NCBI RefSeq assembly: GCF_017875275.1
Contig: NZ_JAGGML010000001.1
Coordinates: 1-64,000 of the forward strand
Direction of reading: 5' to 3'
DNA length: 64,000 nucleotides
Source: Xanthobacter flavus
GTDB taxonomy: Bacteria; Pseudomonadota; Alphaproteobacteria; Rhizobiales; Xanthobacteraceae
The notes below the pieces were generated by a model. The model did not search any database. It was given only the letters and a program-made list of their open reading frames with translations, and was not told where the DNA came from. How positions within the stretch are numbered: the first letter of the stretch is position 1; each line of letters starts with the position of its first letter. This document shows positions 1 to 9,252 of the stretch, piece by piece. The position numbers and the translations under genes are program-made.

Positions 1-920
1 TCGGCTATTGCGCCCTCGCCGCGATTGTAGGGCAGGAAGACCAGCGCCACGACCAGCACCAGCGGCAGCACATAGCCGAACAGCGCACCGACCATGCTGG
101 AGACCACCGCATCCCACCCCGCGCCCGTGGCGCCGATGGTCTGGGCGGTGGCCTCGGCCACGTTCTGGCCGTAGCGCCAGAGTGCGAAGCCGTAGATACC
201 GAGCGGGACAGCCGCCACCGCGACCGTGACGAGCAGGCGCGGGTCCAGGATCACCTTGCGATAGGCCGGCTCCAGCAGGCAGGCCACCAGAAGGGCGCCG
301 AGGAAGGCGACGAAGCCGAACTTGCCCAGCACGCCAGCGGCGATCCACAGGCCAAGCCCCGCATAGAGGCCGAGGCTCTTGTGACGGCTCAGGGCCATCA
401 CCGTCAGGAAGGTGCCGGCGATGGCCACGATCATCACGTTGGAATGGGTGAGGATCCGGTGGCTGTGGTACCCGATCACCCATATGAACGAGAGCGAGAA
501 GGTGGCGAGCGCCTGCAGTCGGGGATCGGCGATCATGCGCCGGGCCACCCGGTAGACCAGCATGGCGCAGGCGAAGAGCAGCGTGTAGCGCAGCACGGCG
601 AACGACAGCGTGCCGACGCCGAAGATCCGCTGCAGGCCCCACAGGAGCCAGTCGTACAGCGGCGGATTGCGCGGAACGTAGGAAAGCTCCAGCGACTGGA
701 CCATGTAGCTTTCGATGGCGTCGTCAGCGTTCACCGCGATCTCGAAGACCACCGCGATCGCCGCGTGGAGCACCATCCAGAGGGCGACGATGAGCGCCAC
801 GCCCTCGGGCCGCGCCCAGAACGGAGCCTGCAAAGTGCTCGCCCCGTGGGAACCGGTGGCGGCGGCCGCCGCGGGCACATCCCTGTCGAGATAGGTATCG
901 GTCACCGGGGCACTCCTCAT
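1..920 (-). CDS. Glycosyltransferase family 39-like membrane protein (3' end outside window)
   Basis: This frame reads from ATG at 920 off the left edge, giving 306 codons without a stop. The protein has a short soluble N-terminus and then many hydrophobic spans. An early periplasmic loop contains NADDAIESYMVQSLEL and RNPPLYDWLLWGLQRIFG, which match the acidic and PPLY motifs of the PMT_2/ArnT-like family (dolichyl- or undecaprenyl-phosphate-sugar-dependent transferases of the inner membrane). Such enzymes transfer sugars to lipid A, proteins or polysaccharides; the substrate cannot be read from this fragment. The start follows a 97-base gap from acyP on the same strand, so the two may be cotranscribed. 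The C-terminal domain is missing because the window ends. Confidence 0.75.
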   Translation of the reverse strand, partial: MRSAPVTDTYLDRDVPAAAAATGSHGASTLQAPFWARPEGVALIVALWMVLHAAIAVVFEIAVNADDAIESYMVQSLELSYVPRNPPLYDWLLWGLQRIFGVGTLSFAVLRYTLLFACAMLVYRVARRMIADPRLQALATFSLSFIWVIGYHSHRILTHSNVMIVAIAGTFLTVMALSRHKSLGLYAGLGLWIAAGVLGKFGFVAFLGALLVACLLEPAYRKVILDPRLLVTVAVAAVPLGIYGFALWRYGQNVAEATAQTIGATGAGWDAVVSSMVGALFGYVLPLVLVVALVFLPYNRGEGAIA

Positions 921-1016
921 CCGCGCCTCTATACCGCCGTGACAGACGAGGCGCCACCGCGCGGAGCGTGGGCCTCCCGCGCCAGGGCGGGCTCCGTCGC
1001 GCGGCTCGACAATCAG

Positions 1017-1307
1017 CTAGAGCGTTTCGAGGACGACGAAGCGGTCTCGGCCGCCGACCGCCAGCGCCGCGTCTGACACCTCGTGGACCAGCATCTCGTC
1101 GACCCGGGCGCCCGCCGGACCGGTGCGGCAGGCGGCGAGCATGGCCTCCACCTCTTCCGCCGGTCCGGCGAATACCGCTTCCACGGCGCCCGACCGGCGA
1201 TTGCGGGCAAAGCCGAGCAGGCCGCGCCGTTCGGCCTCCCGCGCGCACCAGGCCCGATAGCCGACGCCCTGCACCCGGCCGCGCAGCATCACATGAACAT
1301 GGCGCAT
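1017..1307 (-). CDS. acyP: Acylphosphatase
   Basis: A 96-residue protein of the usual acylphosphatase length. It hydrolyses the carboxyl-phosphate bond of acylphosphates such as acetyl phosphate in the cytoplasm. The signature GRVQGVGYR lies at residues 10-18, with Arg18 as the phosphate-binding residue, and the second catalytic position is Asn36 in FARNRRSG. It starts at ATG 1307, nine bases after the stop of the upstream eipB gene on the same strand, so the two are probably cotranscribed. The family assignment is firm; the physiological substrate in bacteria is generally unknown. Confidence 0.93.
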   Translation of the reverse strand: MRHVHVMLRGRVQGVGYRAWCAREAERRGLLGFARNRRSGAVEAVFAGPAEEVEAMLAACRTGPAGARVDEMLVHEVSDAALAVGGRDRFVVLETL

Positions 1308-1315
1308 GGGAGTGC

Positions 1316-2137
1316 CTATTGGGGGCAGGCGCCGGACGGCGTCAGGGCCTCGAACGTCGCCATGGCGCCGACCAGCGCGAAACGGCCGTAATCGATCTTG
1401 AGGCTGCCGACGACGCCGTTGTCATAGAGGGAGAAGCTCATGACGTAGGCGGGCGTGCGGTCCACGCCCCCCTCGTCGAAATAGCTGATGGTCACGGGAT
1501 AGAAGGTGCGCCCGGCGAGCGCGGCCCGGGCGGGCGCCGCGATGCGGCTTTCGTCGGTGCTCGGGCGGCCGATGACCGCCAGCGTGTCATAGACCTTCTG
1601 GGGATCGCTCGCGCCGTCATAGACCTTGGCCTGATAGACGCTCTCGCCGCCGCTGGCAGCGGCCAGAACCTTCTTCACATGCTCTGTGGGCATCAGGATG
1701 TCGCCCTTGAGCGTGAAGGTGGCCGATTCGGGCTTGCTGACGACCACCCGGAGCGCCGGCGGCTCCTGCCGTTCCACATTGGCCTCAAGCTCCAGCCCGT
1801 CGTCGTCCCCGCCCTCGGTGGTCGACGTGAAGCGATAGGACTTGCCCGCGCCATCTTCCCAGGCCTTGGAGATGACGCTCTGGCGCACGGGCTCGCCGCC
1901 GGTGGAGGCGGCGCTCTGCTGGCTGGTCAGGGTGGTGTAGCCGGCGCAGGCATCGCCGGTGATCTCGTAGCGAATCTCCCCGTTCATCTCCTCCAGCTGG
2001 CCGGAAGGCTTGGAGCCGTCGAGGGAGAGGCGGTAGGTCGCCTTGTGCGGCAGCAGGGTCACCGCGCCAGCGGGCAGAGCGGAAAAGCACCACAGGCCGG
2101 CCACCGTCGCCGCGGCGAGGCGCAAATGCTTCGTCAT
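1316..2137 (-). CDS. eipB: Cell envelope integrity protein EipB (DUF1849)
   Basis: A 273-residue periplasmic protein with a Sec signal peptide ending near AGA at residue 25. The mature sequence begins VTLLPHKATYRLSLD, typical of the DUF1849/EipB family of Hyphomicrobiales, which in Brucella forms a beta-spiral and supports envelope integrity. Cys64 (in GDACAGY) and Cys271 (in GACPQ at the C-terminus) match the spacing of the conserved disulfide known in Brucella EipB. It is divergent from the RidA-like gene, with about 130 bases between the starts, and lies directly upstream of acyP on the same strand. Function is transferred from the family. Confidence 0.88.
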   Translation of the reverse strand: MTKHLRLAAATVAGLWCFSALPAGAVTLLPHKATYRLSLDGSKPSGQLEEMNGEIRYEITGDACAGYTTLTSQQSAASTGGEPVRQSVISKAWEDGAGKSYRFTSTTEGGDDDGLELEANVERQEPPALRVVVSKPESATFTLKGDILMPTEHVKKVLAAASGGESVYQAKVYDGASDPQKVYDTLAVIGRPSTDESRIAAPARAALAGRTFYPVTISYFDEGGVDRTPAYVMSFSLYDNGVVGSLKIDYGRFALVGAMATFEALTPSGACPQ

Positions 2138-2270
2138 GTCTCAACTCCTTCCGGCCGTCCGGTTCGGGCGACACAGTGCTACCGCCCGAGCGGACCCTTT
2201 GCTTGCGCCGAAGCGGCTCTTCGGCGAAGAGGATGGCTTAATTGCGCGCTGCATAAGGCAGGAGATTCCC

Positions 2271-2750
2271 ATGACCGCGTCCGCCCAAACGTCATCCGTC
2301 GAAAAGAAGCTCGCCGAACTCGGAATCACCCTGCCCAGCCCCAAGCCGCCCGTCGCCAATTATGTGCCGGTGGTGCGCACCGGCAACCTGCTGTTCGTGT
2401 CCGGCCAGGTCTCCGCCGACGCGGACGGCAAGATCGCCACCGGCAAGCTCGGCGCGGGCGTGAGCATCGAGGCCGGACAGGCGGCGGCGAAGCTATGCGC
2501 CATCAACATCCTCGCCCAGGTGAAGGCCGCCATCGGCGACCTCGACAAGGTGGTGCGGATCGTGAAGCTCGTGGGCTTCGTCAACGCCACCGGCGATTTC
2601 GCCGACCAGCCCAAGGTCGTCAACGGCTGCTCGGACTTCTTCGTCGAGGTGCTGGGCGACAAGGGCCGCCATGCGCGCTCGGCGGTGGGCGTCTCCGGCC
2701 TGCCGTTCGACTGCTCGGTGGAGGTGGAAGCCATCGTCGAGATCGCCTGA
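2271..2750 (+). CDS. RidA-fold protein (YjgF/YER057c/UK114 family, non-canonical subgroup)
   Basis: A 159-residue protein, starting at ATG 2271 behind a GGAGA ribosome site at 2261; longer readings upstream lack support. LLFVSGQVS (residues 40-48) and the C-terminal LPFDCSVEVEAIVEIA belong to the YjgF_YER057c_UK114_like_2 subgroup. Canonical RidA enamine/imine deaminases carry an essential Arg (E. coli Arg105, in VARLP); here the aligned position is Gly143 (VSGLP). Deamination of 2-aminoacrylate by the standard mechanism is therefore doubtful. The GDPD gene starts 12 bases downstream on the same strand, so they look cotranscribed. The biological role of this subgroup is unknown. Confidence 0.85.
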   Translation: MTASAQTSSVEKKLAELGITLPSPKPPVANYVPVVRTGNLLFVSGQVSADADGKIATGKLGAGVSIEAGQAAAKLCAINILAQVKAAIGDLDKVVRIVKLVGFVNATGDFADQPKVVNGCSDFFVEVLGDKGRHARSAVGVSGLPFDCSVEVEAIVEIA

Positions 2751-2762
2751 GCGGAGCCGAGC

Positions 2763-3512
2763 ATGGGCGACCTGAGCTGGATCACCGCCCGCCCGGTCGC
2801 CCATCGCGGCCTGCACGACGCCGCGCGCGGTCTCATCGAGAACGCCCTGTCGGCGGCCGAGGCGGCGGCCGTCGCGGGCTATCCCATCGAGCTGGACATC
2901 CAGATCAGCGCCGATGGAGAAGCCATGGTCTTCCACGATTTCACCCTCGATCGCCTGACGGCGGCGAAGGGTGCGATCTCGGCGCTGAGCGCGGCGGAGC
3001 TTGGGCGCATTCCGCTCGCGGGAACGGCGGACACGATCCCGACCCTCGCGGCCTTCCTCGCCCGCGTGGGTGGTCGGGTGCCTCTCTTCATCGAGATCAA
3101 GAGCGCGTTTTCCGGCGATACACGGCTCGCGAGACGGGCTGTGGATGCGATCGCGGGGTATGGCGGCGAGGTCGCGTTGATCTCCTTCGATCCCGACATG
3201 CTGGCCGAGGCCAAGGCGCGCGCGCCGCATATCCCGCGCGGCATCATCGCCCAGGCGCGCTATGACGGTGCCCACTGGCCCGGCATGACGCCCGAGCGGG
3301 GACGGATGCTCGCGGACATGGATCACCGCGCTGCCAGCGGCTACGATTTCATTTCCTATCGCTTCGCCGACCTGACCCACCCCGCCCTCGTGGCCGCCCG
3401 GGCACAGGGGCTGCCCGTGACTGCCTGGACGGTCCGGAGCCCCGCCGACGCCGCCCGCGCGCTCGCCGGGGCCGACCAGATCGTGTTCGAGGGCTTCACC
3501 CCGCAGGCATAG
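2763..3512 (+). CDS. Glycerophosphodiester phosphodiesterase (GDPD family)
   Basis: A 249-residue cytoplasmic enzyme without a signal peptide. It probably hydrolyses glycerophosphodiesters from phospholipid turnover to glycerol-3-phosphate and an alcohol. The TIM-barrel GDPD motifs are all visible: HRG at residues 14-16, ENA near 26, ELD with Glu44 and Asp46, HD at 59-60, and the metal ligand Glu112 in IEIKS. The C-terminal TAWTVRSPADAARAL and a final GFTP segment complete the barrel. It begins 12 bases after the RidA-like gene and precedes the GNAT-like gene on the same strand. Family and reaction class are secure; the exact phosphodiester is not. Confidence 0.9.
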   Translation: MGDLSWITARPVAHRGLHDAARGLIENALSAAEAAAVAGYPIELDIQISADGEAMVFHDFTLDRLTAAKGAISALSAAELGRIPLAGTADTIPTLAAFLARVGGRVPLFIEIKSAFSGDTRLARRAVDAIAGYGGEVALISFDPDMLAEAKARAPHIPRGIIAQARYDGAHWPGMTPERGRMLADMDHRAASGYDFISYRFADLTHPALVAARAQGLPVTAWTVRSPADAARALAGADQIVFEGFTPQA

Positions 3513-3576
3513 GGGCGTAAATCTGCGGCGTCCTGTCGCGGTGGTCAGCTTCTACCGCAATGCACACTTAAGCCCG

Positions 3577-4749
<1,173 letters not shown>

Positions 4750-4867
4750 CGCGTGCCGCAAGTGGCATCACGCTTTCGTCGGCCCTCATCGCGACGCGAC
4801 ATCATCCGCCCGGTTGCCCGGCTCACCGGCGGGTCGCTATAGTCCCCCGCCAATCTGGGGACAGGCG

Positions 4868-5638
4868 ATGACGTATTGCTGTGGGGTTCTGGTCCGTGAC
4901 GGTCTGGTGCTGATCGCCGACACGCGGACCAATGCGGGCCTCGACAACATTTCCACCTTCCGCAAGCTCCACATCTTCGAGGAGCCGGGCCATCACGTGC
5001 TGGGCCTCGCCACGGCCGGCAACCTGTCCGTCTCCCAGTCGGTCGTCAGCATGCTGCACGAAGGTGTGGAAGATCATGAGATGGGCGAGCGGCGCCAGCT
5101 GCGCGACTGCCGCACCATGTTCCAGGCCGCCCAGCTGGTCGGCATCGCCATCCGGCAGGTGCACCGCGTGAACGGGCCATTCATGGAGCAGTCCAATGTC
5201 AGCTTCGACGTGTCGTTCCTGCTCGGCGGCCAGATCGCGGGCGACAGCCTGCGGCTCTACATGGTCTATTCCGCCGGCAATTTCATCGAATGTACGCAGG
5301 ACACGCCCTTCCTGCAGATCGGCGAGCACAAATACGGCAAGCCGGTGCTGGACCGGGCGGTGAATTACGACATGGAGATTTCCGAGGCGCTGAAATCCAG
5401 CCTCATCTCCATGGATTCCACCATGCGCTCCAATCTTGGGGTCGGCCTGCCCATCGACGTGATGGTGGTGACGCCGGATACGCTGCGTTCCGAGCTGATC
5501 TACCGCATCGAGCCCGGCGAGCCCTATTTCCACGACCTGCGCGAGCGCTGGTCCGCCGCGCTGCGCTCGGCCCACGCCTCGATCCCCAAGCCGCCCTACC
5601 TCAAGAACGCCCGCCCGCGCGCGGTCAACGATATCTGA
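4868..5638 (+). CDS. Anbu-type proteasome-related peptidase (COG3484)
   Basis: A 256-residue Ntn-hydrolase. The start at ATG 4868 puts a Thr directly after Met (MTYCCGVLVRDGL), so Met removal would expose the Thr nucleophile as in proteasome beta subunits. Counting that Thr as 1, the Asp at 17 (ADTRTN) and Lys at 32 (STFRKLH) fall where proteasomal catalytic residues are expected. LGLATAGNLSVSQSV and SFLLGGQI also fit. Anbu forms open ring-like spirals; its substrates are unresolved. Its usual partners (ATP-grasp, alpha-E and transglutaminase genes) are absent nearby. A bidirectional terminator follows at 5661. Confidence 0.85.
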   Translation: MTYCCGVLVRDGLVLIADTRTNAGLDNISTFRKLHIFEEPGHHVLGLATAGNLSVSQSVVSMLHEGVEDHEMGERRQLRDCRTMFQAAQLVGIAIRQVHRVNGPFMEQSNVSFDVSFLLGGQIAGDSLRLYMVYSAGNFIECTQDTPFLQIGEHKYGKPVLDRAVNYDMEISEALKSSLISMDSTMRSNLGVGLPIDVMVVTPDTLRSELIYRIEPGEPYFHDLRERWSAALRSAHASIPKPPYLKNARPRAVNDI

Positions 5639-5660
5639 GGACAAGCTTCGGCCGAACGAA

Positions 5661-5686
5661 AAAGGGCGCCCCGGCGGGCGCCCTTT
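5661..5686. terminator. Bidirectional intrinsic terminator between convergent genes
   Basis: A perfect 10-bp stem (AAAGGGCGCC with GGCGCCCTTT, six-base loop) sits between the Anbu gene stop at 5638 and the oppositely oriented cyclophilin stop at 5729. A-rich and T-rich flanks make it usable from both strands. Confidence 0.85.
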
Positions 5687-5728
5687 CATTTCAGCGGCCT
5701 CGATGGCCGAAAATCACGCCGCCTAAAA

Positions 5729-6187
5729 TCACGCTGCCTTGGGGGCGAGCTTGGCGGTGACGATCTTGTCCGGATCCTTCACCGGCTCGCCGCGCTTGAT
5801 CTGGTCGATATTGTCCATGCCGTCGATCACCTCGCCCCACACCGTGTACTGGCGGTCGAGGAAGCGGGCGTCGGTGAAGCAGATGAAGAACTGGCTGTCG
5901 CCCGAATCCGGGTTCTGCGCGCGGGCCATGGAGCAGGTGCCACGGACGTGGGGCTGGGCGTTGAACTCCGCCTTCAGCTTCTTGCCCGAGCCGCCCATGC
6001 CGGTGCCGGTCGGATCGCCGGTCTGGGCCATGAAGCCCTCGATCACGCGGTGGAACGGCACGCCGTTGTAGAAGCCCTGGGAGACCAGCTCCTTGATGCG
6101 GGCAACGTGGCCGGGGGCGAGGTCGGGACGGAACGCAATGGTCACCGGGCCCTTGGTGGTTTCGAGGATCAGGACTTCATCGCTCAT
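5729..6187 (-). CDS. ppiB: Peptidyl-prolyl cis-trans isomerase, cytoplasmic cyclophilin
   Basis: A 152-residue cyclophilin without a signal peptide, so probably cytoplasmic; it catalyses cis-trans isomerisation of X-Pro bonds. The active-site block FHRVIEGFMAQTGDPTGTG carries the catalytic Arg, Phe and Gln, followed by FICFTDARFLDRQYTVWG. The ATG at 6187 is preferred over the adjacent in-frame TTG at 6190. A second, exported cyclophilin lies 94 bases upstream on the same strand and shares most of the core, so the pair looks like an old tandem duplication with split compartments. Confidence 0.92.
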   Translation of the reverse strand: MSDEVLILETTKGPVTIAFRPDLAPGHVARIKELVSQGFYNGVPFHRVIEGFMAQTGDPTGTGMGGSGKKLKAEFNAQPHVRGTCSMARAQNPDSGDSQFFICFTDARFLDRQYTVWGEVIDGMDNIDQIKRGEPVKDPDKIVTAKLAPKAA

Positions 6188-6281
6188 CAATCGTTTCCTT
6201 CACTTGCAGCGCATCGGCGCCGGTCGGGGAATTTGCTGCGGCTGCTGAGCCGGCCGCGGCGGGGCATCTTCTGGCCGCGCC

Positions 6282-6836
6282 TCACTTGGCGTCGGCGGCG
6301 ACCTGCATCTTCACGATCTTGTCGGGATTGGACACCGTGCCGCTGGCACCGGAGCCCTTCTTGATCTTGTCCACGAACTCCATGCCCGACACCACCTGGC
6401 CCACGACCGTGTACTGGCCGTTCAGGCTCGGGGTGGAGTCGAACATGATGAAGAACTGGGAATCGGCGCTATCGGGCGAGGAAGCCCGCGCCATGCCGAC
6501 GACGCCGCGCGTGAAGGGGGTGCTGGAGAATTCCGCCGCCAATTTCTGCCCGGAGCCGCCCGTGCCGGTGCCGGTGGGATCGCCGGTCTGCGCCATGAAG
6601 CCGGCGATCACCCGGTGAAACGGCACGCCGTTATAGAAGCCCGTGCGGGTGAGTTCCTTGATGCGCGCGACGTGCTTGGGAGCGAGATCGGGGCGCAACT
6701 TTATAACGACCCGCCCGTAGGCCGTGTCGAGATAAAGCATGTTCTCTGCCTCCTGCTTGGTCTGCGCCGCCGCCGGCAGCGCGAAGGCGAGCACGACGAA
6801 GGCTGCGGCGAGGAAGCGGCCGAATAGGCGCGTCAT
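6282..6836 (-). CDS. Peptidyl-prolyl cis-trans isomerase, exported cyclophilin
   Basis: A 184-residue cyclophilin with a clear Sec signal peptide (MTRLFGRFLAAAFVVLAFAL, cleavage after the AAAQ region near residue 25), so it acts in the periplasm on proline bonds of folding envelope proteins. The core FHRVIAGFMAQTGDPTGTG is nearly identical to that of the adjacent cytoplasmic paralogue, and FIMFDSTPSLNGQYTVVG follows. The start is ATG 6836. It ends about 95 bases before the ppiB start and may be cotranscribed with it and with coaD upstream. Confidence 0.92.
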   Translation of the reverse strand: MTRLFGRFLAAAFVVLAFALPAAAQTKQEAENMLYLDTAYGRVVIKLRPDLAPKHVARIKELTRTGFYNGVPFHRVIAGFMAQTGDPTGTGTGGSGQKLAAEFSSTPFTRGVVGMARASSPDSADSQFFIMFDSTPSLNGQYTVVGQVVSGMEFVDKIKKGSGASGTVSNPDKIVKMQVAADAK

Positions 6837-6906
6837 ATGGGTCTCTCCCGGAAAGCCCCGGCCTCGGGGCGGTTTGGCCGCATGGGCGCGGCGGCGAATG
6901 AGGGCG

Positions 6907-7416
6907 CTATCGCTTGAACTTGGCATTAAGCCGCGCCAGCACTTCGGGCGGCACGAAGGCGGAGACATCCCCGCCCATGGAGGCGATCTGGCGCACGAGA
7001 GTGGCGGTGATGGGGCGCACGCGGGGGGAAGCCGGCAGGAACACCGTCTGGATGCCCGGCGCCAGCGTGCCATTCATGCCGGCCATCTGCATCTCGTAGT
7101 CGAGATCCGTCCCGTCGCGCAGGCCGCGAATGAGCAGCGTGGCGCCGAGCTGTTGGGCGGTGGAGATGATGAGATTGTCGAAGGTGACGGCCTCGAGCGT
7201 CGCATTCTCCTCCGCCGCCACCGGCCCGCACACCTCGCGCAGCATGGCGAGACGCTCCTCGGCGGCAAACAGCGGCGCCTTGCCGGGATGGATGCCCACC
7301 GCCAGCACCAGCCGGTCGGCGAGGCGACAGGCGGAGCGCACCACGTCCAGATGGCCGTTGGTAAGCGGATCGAAGGAGCCGCCATAGATGGCGGTACGGA
7401 CGGTGTGTTCGCTCAT
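6907..7416 (-). CDS. coaD: Phosphopantetheine adenylyltransferase
   Basis: A 169-residue enzyme of coenzyme A synthesis that adenylylates 4'-phosphopantetheine to dephospho-CoA in the cytoplasm. The nucleotidyltransferase motif [12 protein letters not shown] with its GH pair is at the N-terminus, [12 protein letters not shown] is in the middle, and the C-terminal [15 protein letters not shown] corresponds to the ISSTLVR motif. The start at ATG 7416 gives the standard length; an upstream in-frame extension to 7449 lacks family support. It sits upstream of the exported cyclophilin on the same strand, an order common in alphaproteobacteria. Confidence 0.95.
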   Translation of the reverse strand: MSEHTVRTAIYGGSFDPLTNGHLDVVRSACRLADRLVLAVGIHPGKAPLFAAEERLAMLREVCGPVAAEENATLEAVTFDNLIISTAQQLGATLLIRGLRDGTDLDYEMQMAGMNGTLAPGIQTVFLPASPRVRPITATLVRQIASMGGDVSAFVPPEVLARLNAKFKR

Positions 7417-7506
7417 GCGGCCTGTCTTCAGCCTGTTCTGATCCCGCAAGGCCTAGCCTTGCGGGCGCCGGGACGCAATGGGAAGGACCGAAAGGCCCCG
7501 TCCCGC

Positions 7507-8223
7507 TCAGACCTCGAACGAGCCGCCGCTCTCGGGCACCACCACCTTCACCGGGTGACCCTTCAGCGCCTCGACGAAGGCGGAGGCATCCGGCACCAGG
7601 ATGGGGAAGGTGCCGTAGTGGATCGGCACCACGATCTCCACGCCCGGCAGGAAGCGCTTCACCGCCAGCGCAGCCACTTCGGGCCCCATGGTGAAGCGGT
7701 CGCCGATGGGAATAAACACCACCTTCGGCGCGTGGATTTCGCACAGGAGCCCCATGTCGGAGAAGATGTCCGTGTCCGCCATGTGCCACACGGTCGGCTC
7801 GCCCGGCGCCTTGATGATGAGGCCGGTGGGGTTGCCGAGATATTCGGACGGCGCCGCCGGGCCGCCGGAGGAATGGTCGGCGCGCACCATGGTCACGCTG
7901 AAACCACCGAGGTCGATCTTGCCGCCGGTGTTCATCATCTGCGGCGCATTGCCGGCGCCCTTGGCCGAGAGGTAGGCGCACAGCTCGGGATTGGCGACCA
8001 CCGGCAGCGTCCGGCTGGCGTCGGCCGCATCTTCCACCAGCGAAAGCGTGTCGCCGATATGGTCACCATGGCCGTGGGTGAGCAGGATGTGCGTCACCCC
8101 GCGCGCGGCGTCCTCGACCGTGGAGCGAAAGCTCGGGTTGCCGGTGAAGAAGGGATCGATGAGGACGGCCTTGTCGTCGAAATCAAGCCGGAAGGCGGCG
8201 TGGCCGTACCAGGTGATCTTCAT
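7507..8223 (-). CDS. Metal-dependent hydrolase, UPF0173 family (metallo-beta-lactamase fold)
   Basis: A 238-residue metallo-beta-lactamase-fold protein starting MKITWYGHAAFRLDF, the typical opening of UPF0173. Metal ligands are in THGHGDH (His50, His52, Asp54, His55), with later ligands likely in RADHSSGG, ADTDIFSDM and PIHYGTFP. Members are cytoplasmic hydrolases of unknown substrate. The start at ATG 8223 removes a nine-residue frame extension. The gene lies between ccdA and coaD on the same strand but with gaps of about 90-115 bases, so cotranscription is uncertain. Confidence 0.88.
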   Translation of the reverse strand: MKITWYGHAAFRLDFDDKAVLIDPFFTGNPSFRSTVEDAARGVTHILLTHGHGDHIGDTLSLVEDAADASRTLPVVANPELCAYLSAKGAGNAPQMMNTGGKIDLGGFSVTMVRADHSSGGPAAPSEYLGNPTGLIIKAPGEPTVWHMADTDIFSDMGLLCEIHAPKVVFIPIGDRFTMGPEVAALAVKRFLPGVEIVVPIHYGTFPILVPDASAFVEALKGHPVKVVVPESGGSFEV

Positions 8224-8337
8224 GGGATTGCCTCTGGTGGCTTCATGCATGCGCGGGATGGTCCGGCATTGCGCCGGCGCGCGGGGAAGGGTTCGGGGCG
8301 CGGAGTATCCCGGAAGCCCCGCGAACGCGCAATCTCC

Positions 8338-9069
8338 TCAGCCGATGGTCGAGAGCGAGGGGAAGGTCTCGATCAGCCAGTAGCTCGCATGGGCGATCCA
8401 GCCGGACATGAAGGCGATCCCGGTGAGCACCAGCAGCGCGCCCATGGCTTTCTCCACCACCGGCAGCATCTTGCGCATGTGGACGAGGCCGCGCAGGAAC
8501 GGCCGCACCGCGAATGCCGCTGCAAGGAACGGCACGCCGAGGCCCAGCGAATAGACGGCCAGCAGCCCCGCACCCTTGGAGACGGTCGCCTCCGACCCCG
8601 CCACCGCGAGGATGGCCCCGAGCACCGGGCCGAGGCAGGGCGTCCAGCCGAAGGCGAAGGCGAGGCCCATCACGAAGGCGCCCCACAGCCCCGTTGGCGC
8701 ATGCACATGCGCGCGCGCCGTGCGGTGCAGCAGATGAATGCGGAACACGCCGAGGAAATTGAGCCCCATGATGATGATGGCGATGCCGGCGATGATGGAC
8801 AGCACGTCCAGATGCGCACGCAGAAGGTCGCCGATGGCCGAGGCCCCCGCCCCCAGCGCCACGAAAACAACGCTGAAGCCCGCGACGAACAGGGCGGCGC
8901 CGACCAGCGCCCGCCGCTCCACCTCCTTCACCGGCTCGGCACCGGCGAGGTCGTCCAGCGTGCTGCCGCCGAGGAAGCACAGATAGGGCGGCACCAGAGG
9001 CAGGACGCACGGAGAGACGAAGCTCGCAAGGCCGGCGAGGAAGGCGGCAGGCAGGGTCACGTCGGCCAT
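8338..9069 (-). CDS. ccdA: Cytochrome c biogenesis protein CcdA
   Basis: A 243-residue polytopic inner-membrane protein with about six transmembrane segments that shuttles reducing equivalents from cytoplasmic thioredoxin to periplasmic thiol proteins, mainly for cytochrome c maturation. The two redox cysteines are Cys21 in FVSPCVLPLVPPYLC and Cys145 in FGWTPCLGP, each next to the family's proline-rich motif. The length is that of the short CcdA form rather than full DsbD. A His-rich loop (HRTARAHVHAP) lies in the middle. Other ccm genes are not adjacent. Start ATG 9069; the divergent DUF697 gene begins about 180 bases away. Confidence 0.92.
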   Translation of the reverse strand: MADVTLPAAFLAGLASFVSPCVLPLVPPYLCFLGGSTLDDLAGAEPVKEVERRALVGAALFVAGFSVVFVALGAGASAIGDLLRAHLDVLSIIAGIAIIIMGLNFLGVFRIHLLHRTARAHVHAPTGLWGAFVMGLAFAFGWTPCLGPVLGAILAVAGSEATVSKGAGLLAVYSLGLGVPFLAAAFAVRPFLRGLVHMRKMLPVVEKAMGALLVLTGIAFMSGWIAHASYWLIETFPSLSTIG

Positions 9070-9252
9070 TCTTGGGTCGCGGCTCTCTTCTCGTGGACGG
9101 GAATGCCCCTCTTATTGCCCCTATTGAAGCCCCAGGCCGGCCGGGGCAAGCCACACATCGCCGCGCTCGCCGGCTTGTGAGCGGCGCTCCCGCGCCCCAT
9201 CCGCGCGTCCGCGCCCCTTGCGGTCGCCGCATTTGAAGGACATTTCAGGACC

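Noticed and set aside
968-3265. 765-codon plus-strand open frame
   Set aside because: It overlaps acyP, eipB, the RidA-like gene and GDPD in other frames and has no domain.
6739-9180. 813-codon plus-strand open frame
   Set aside because: It runs antisense to the exported cyclophilin, coaD, the UPF0173 gene and ccdA, all of which have clear motifs. Its His/Arg/Gly-rich translation is typical of the complement of high-GC genes.
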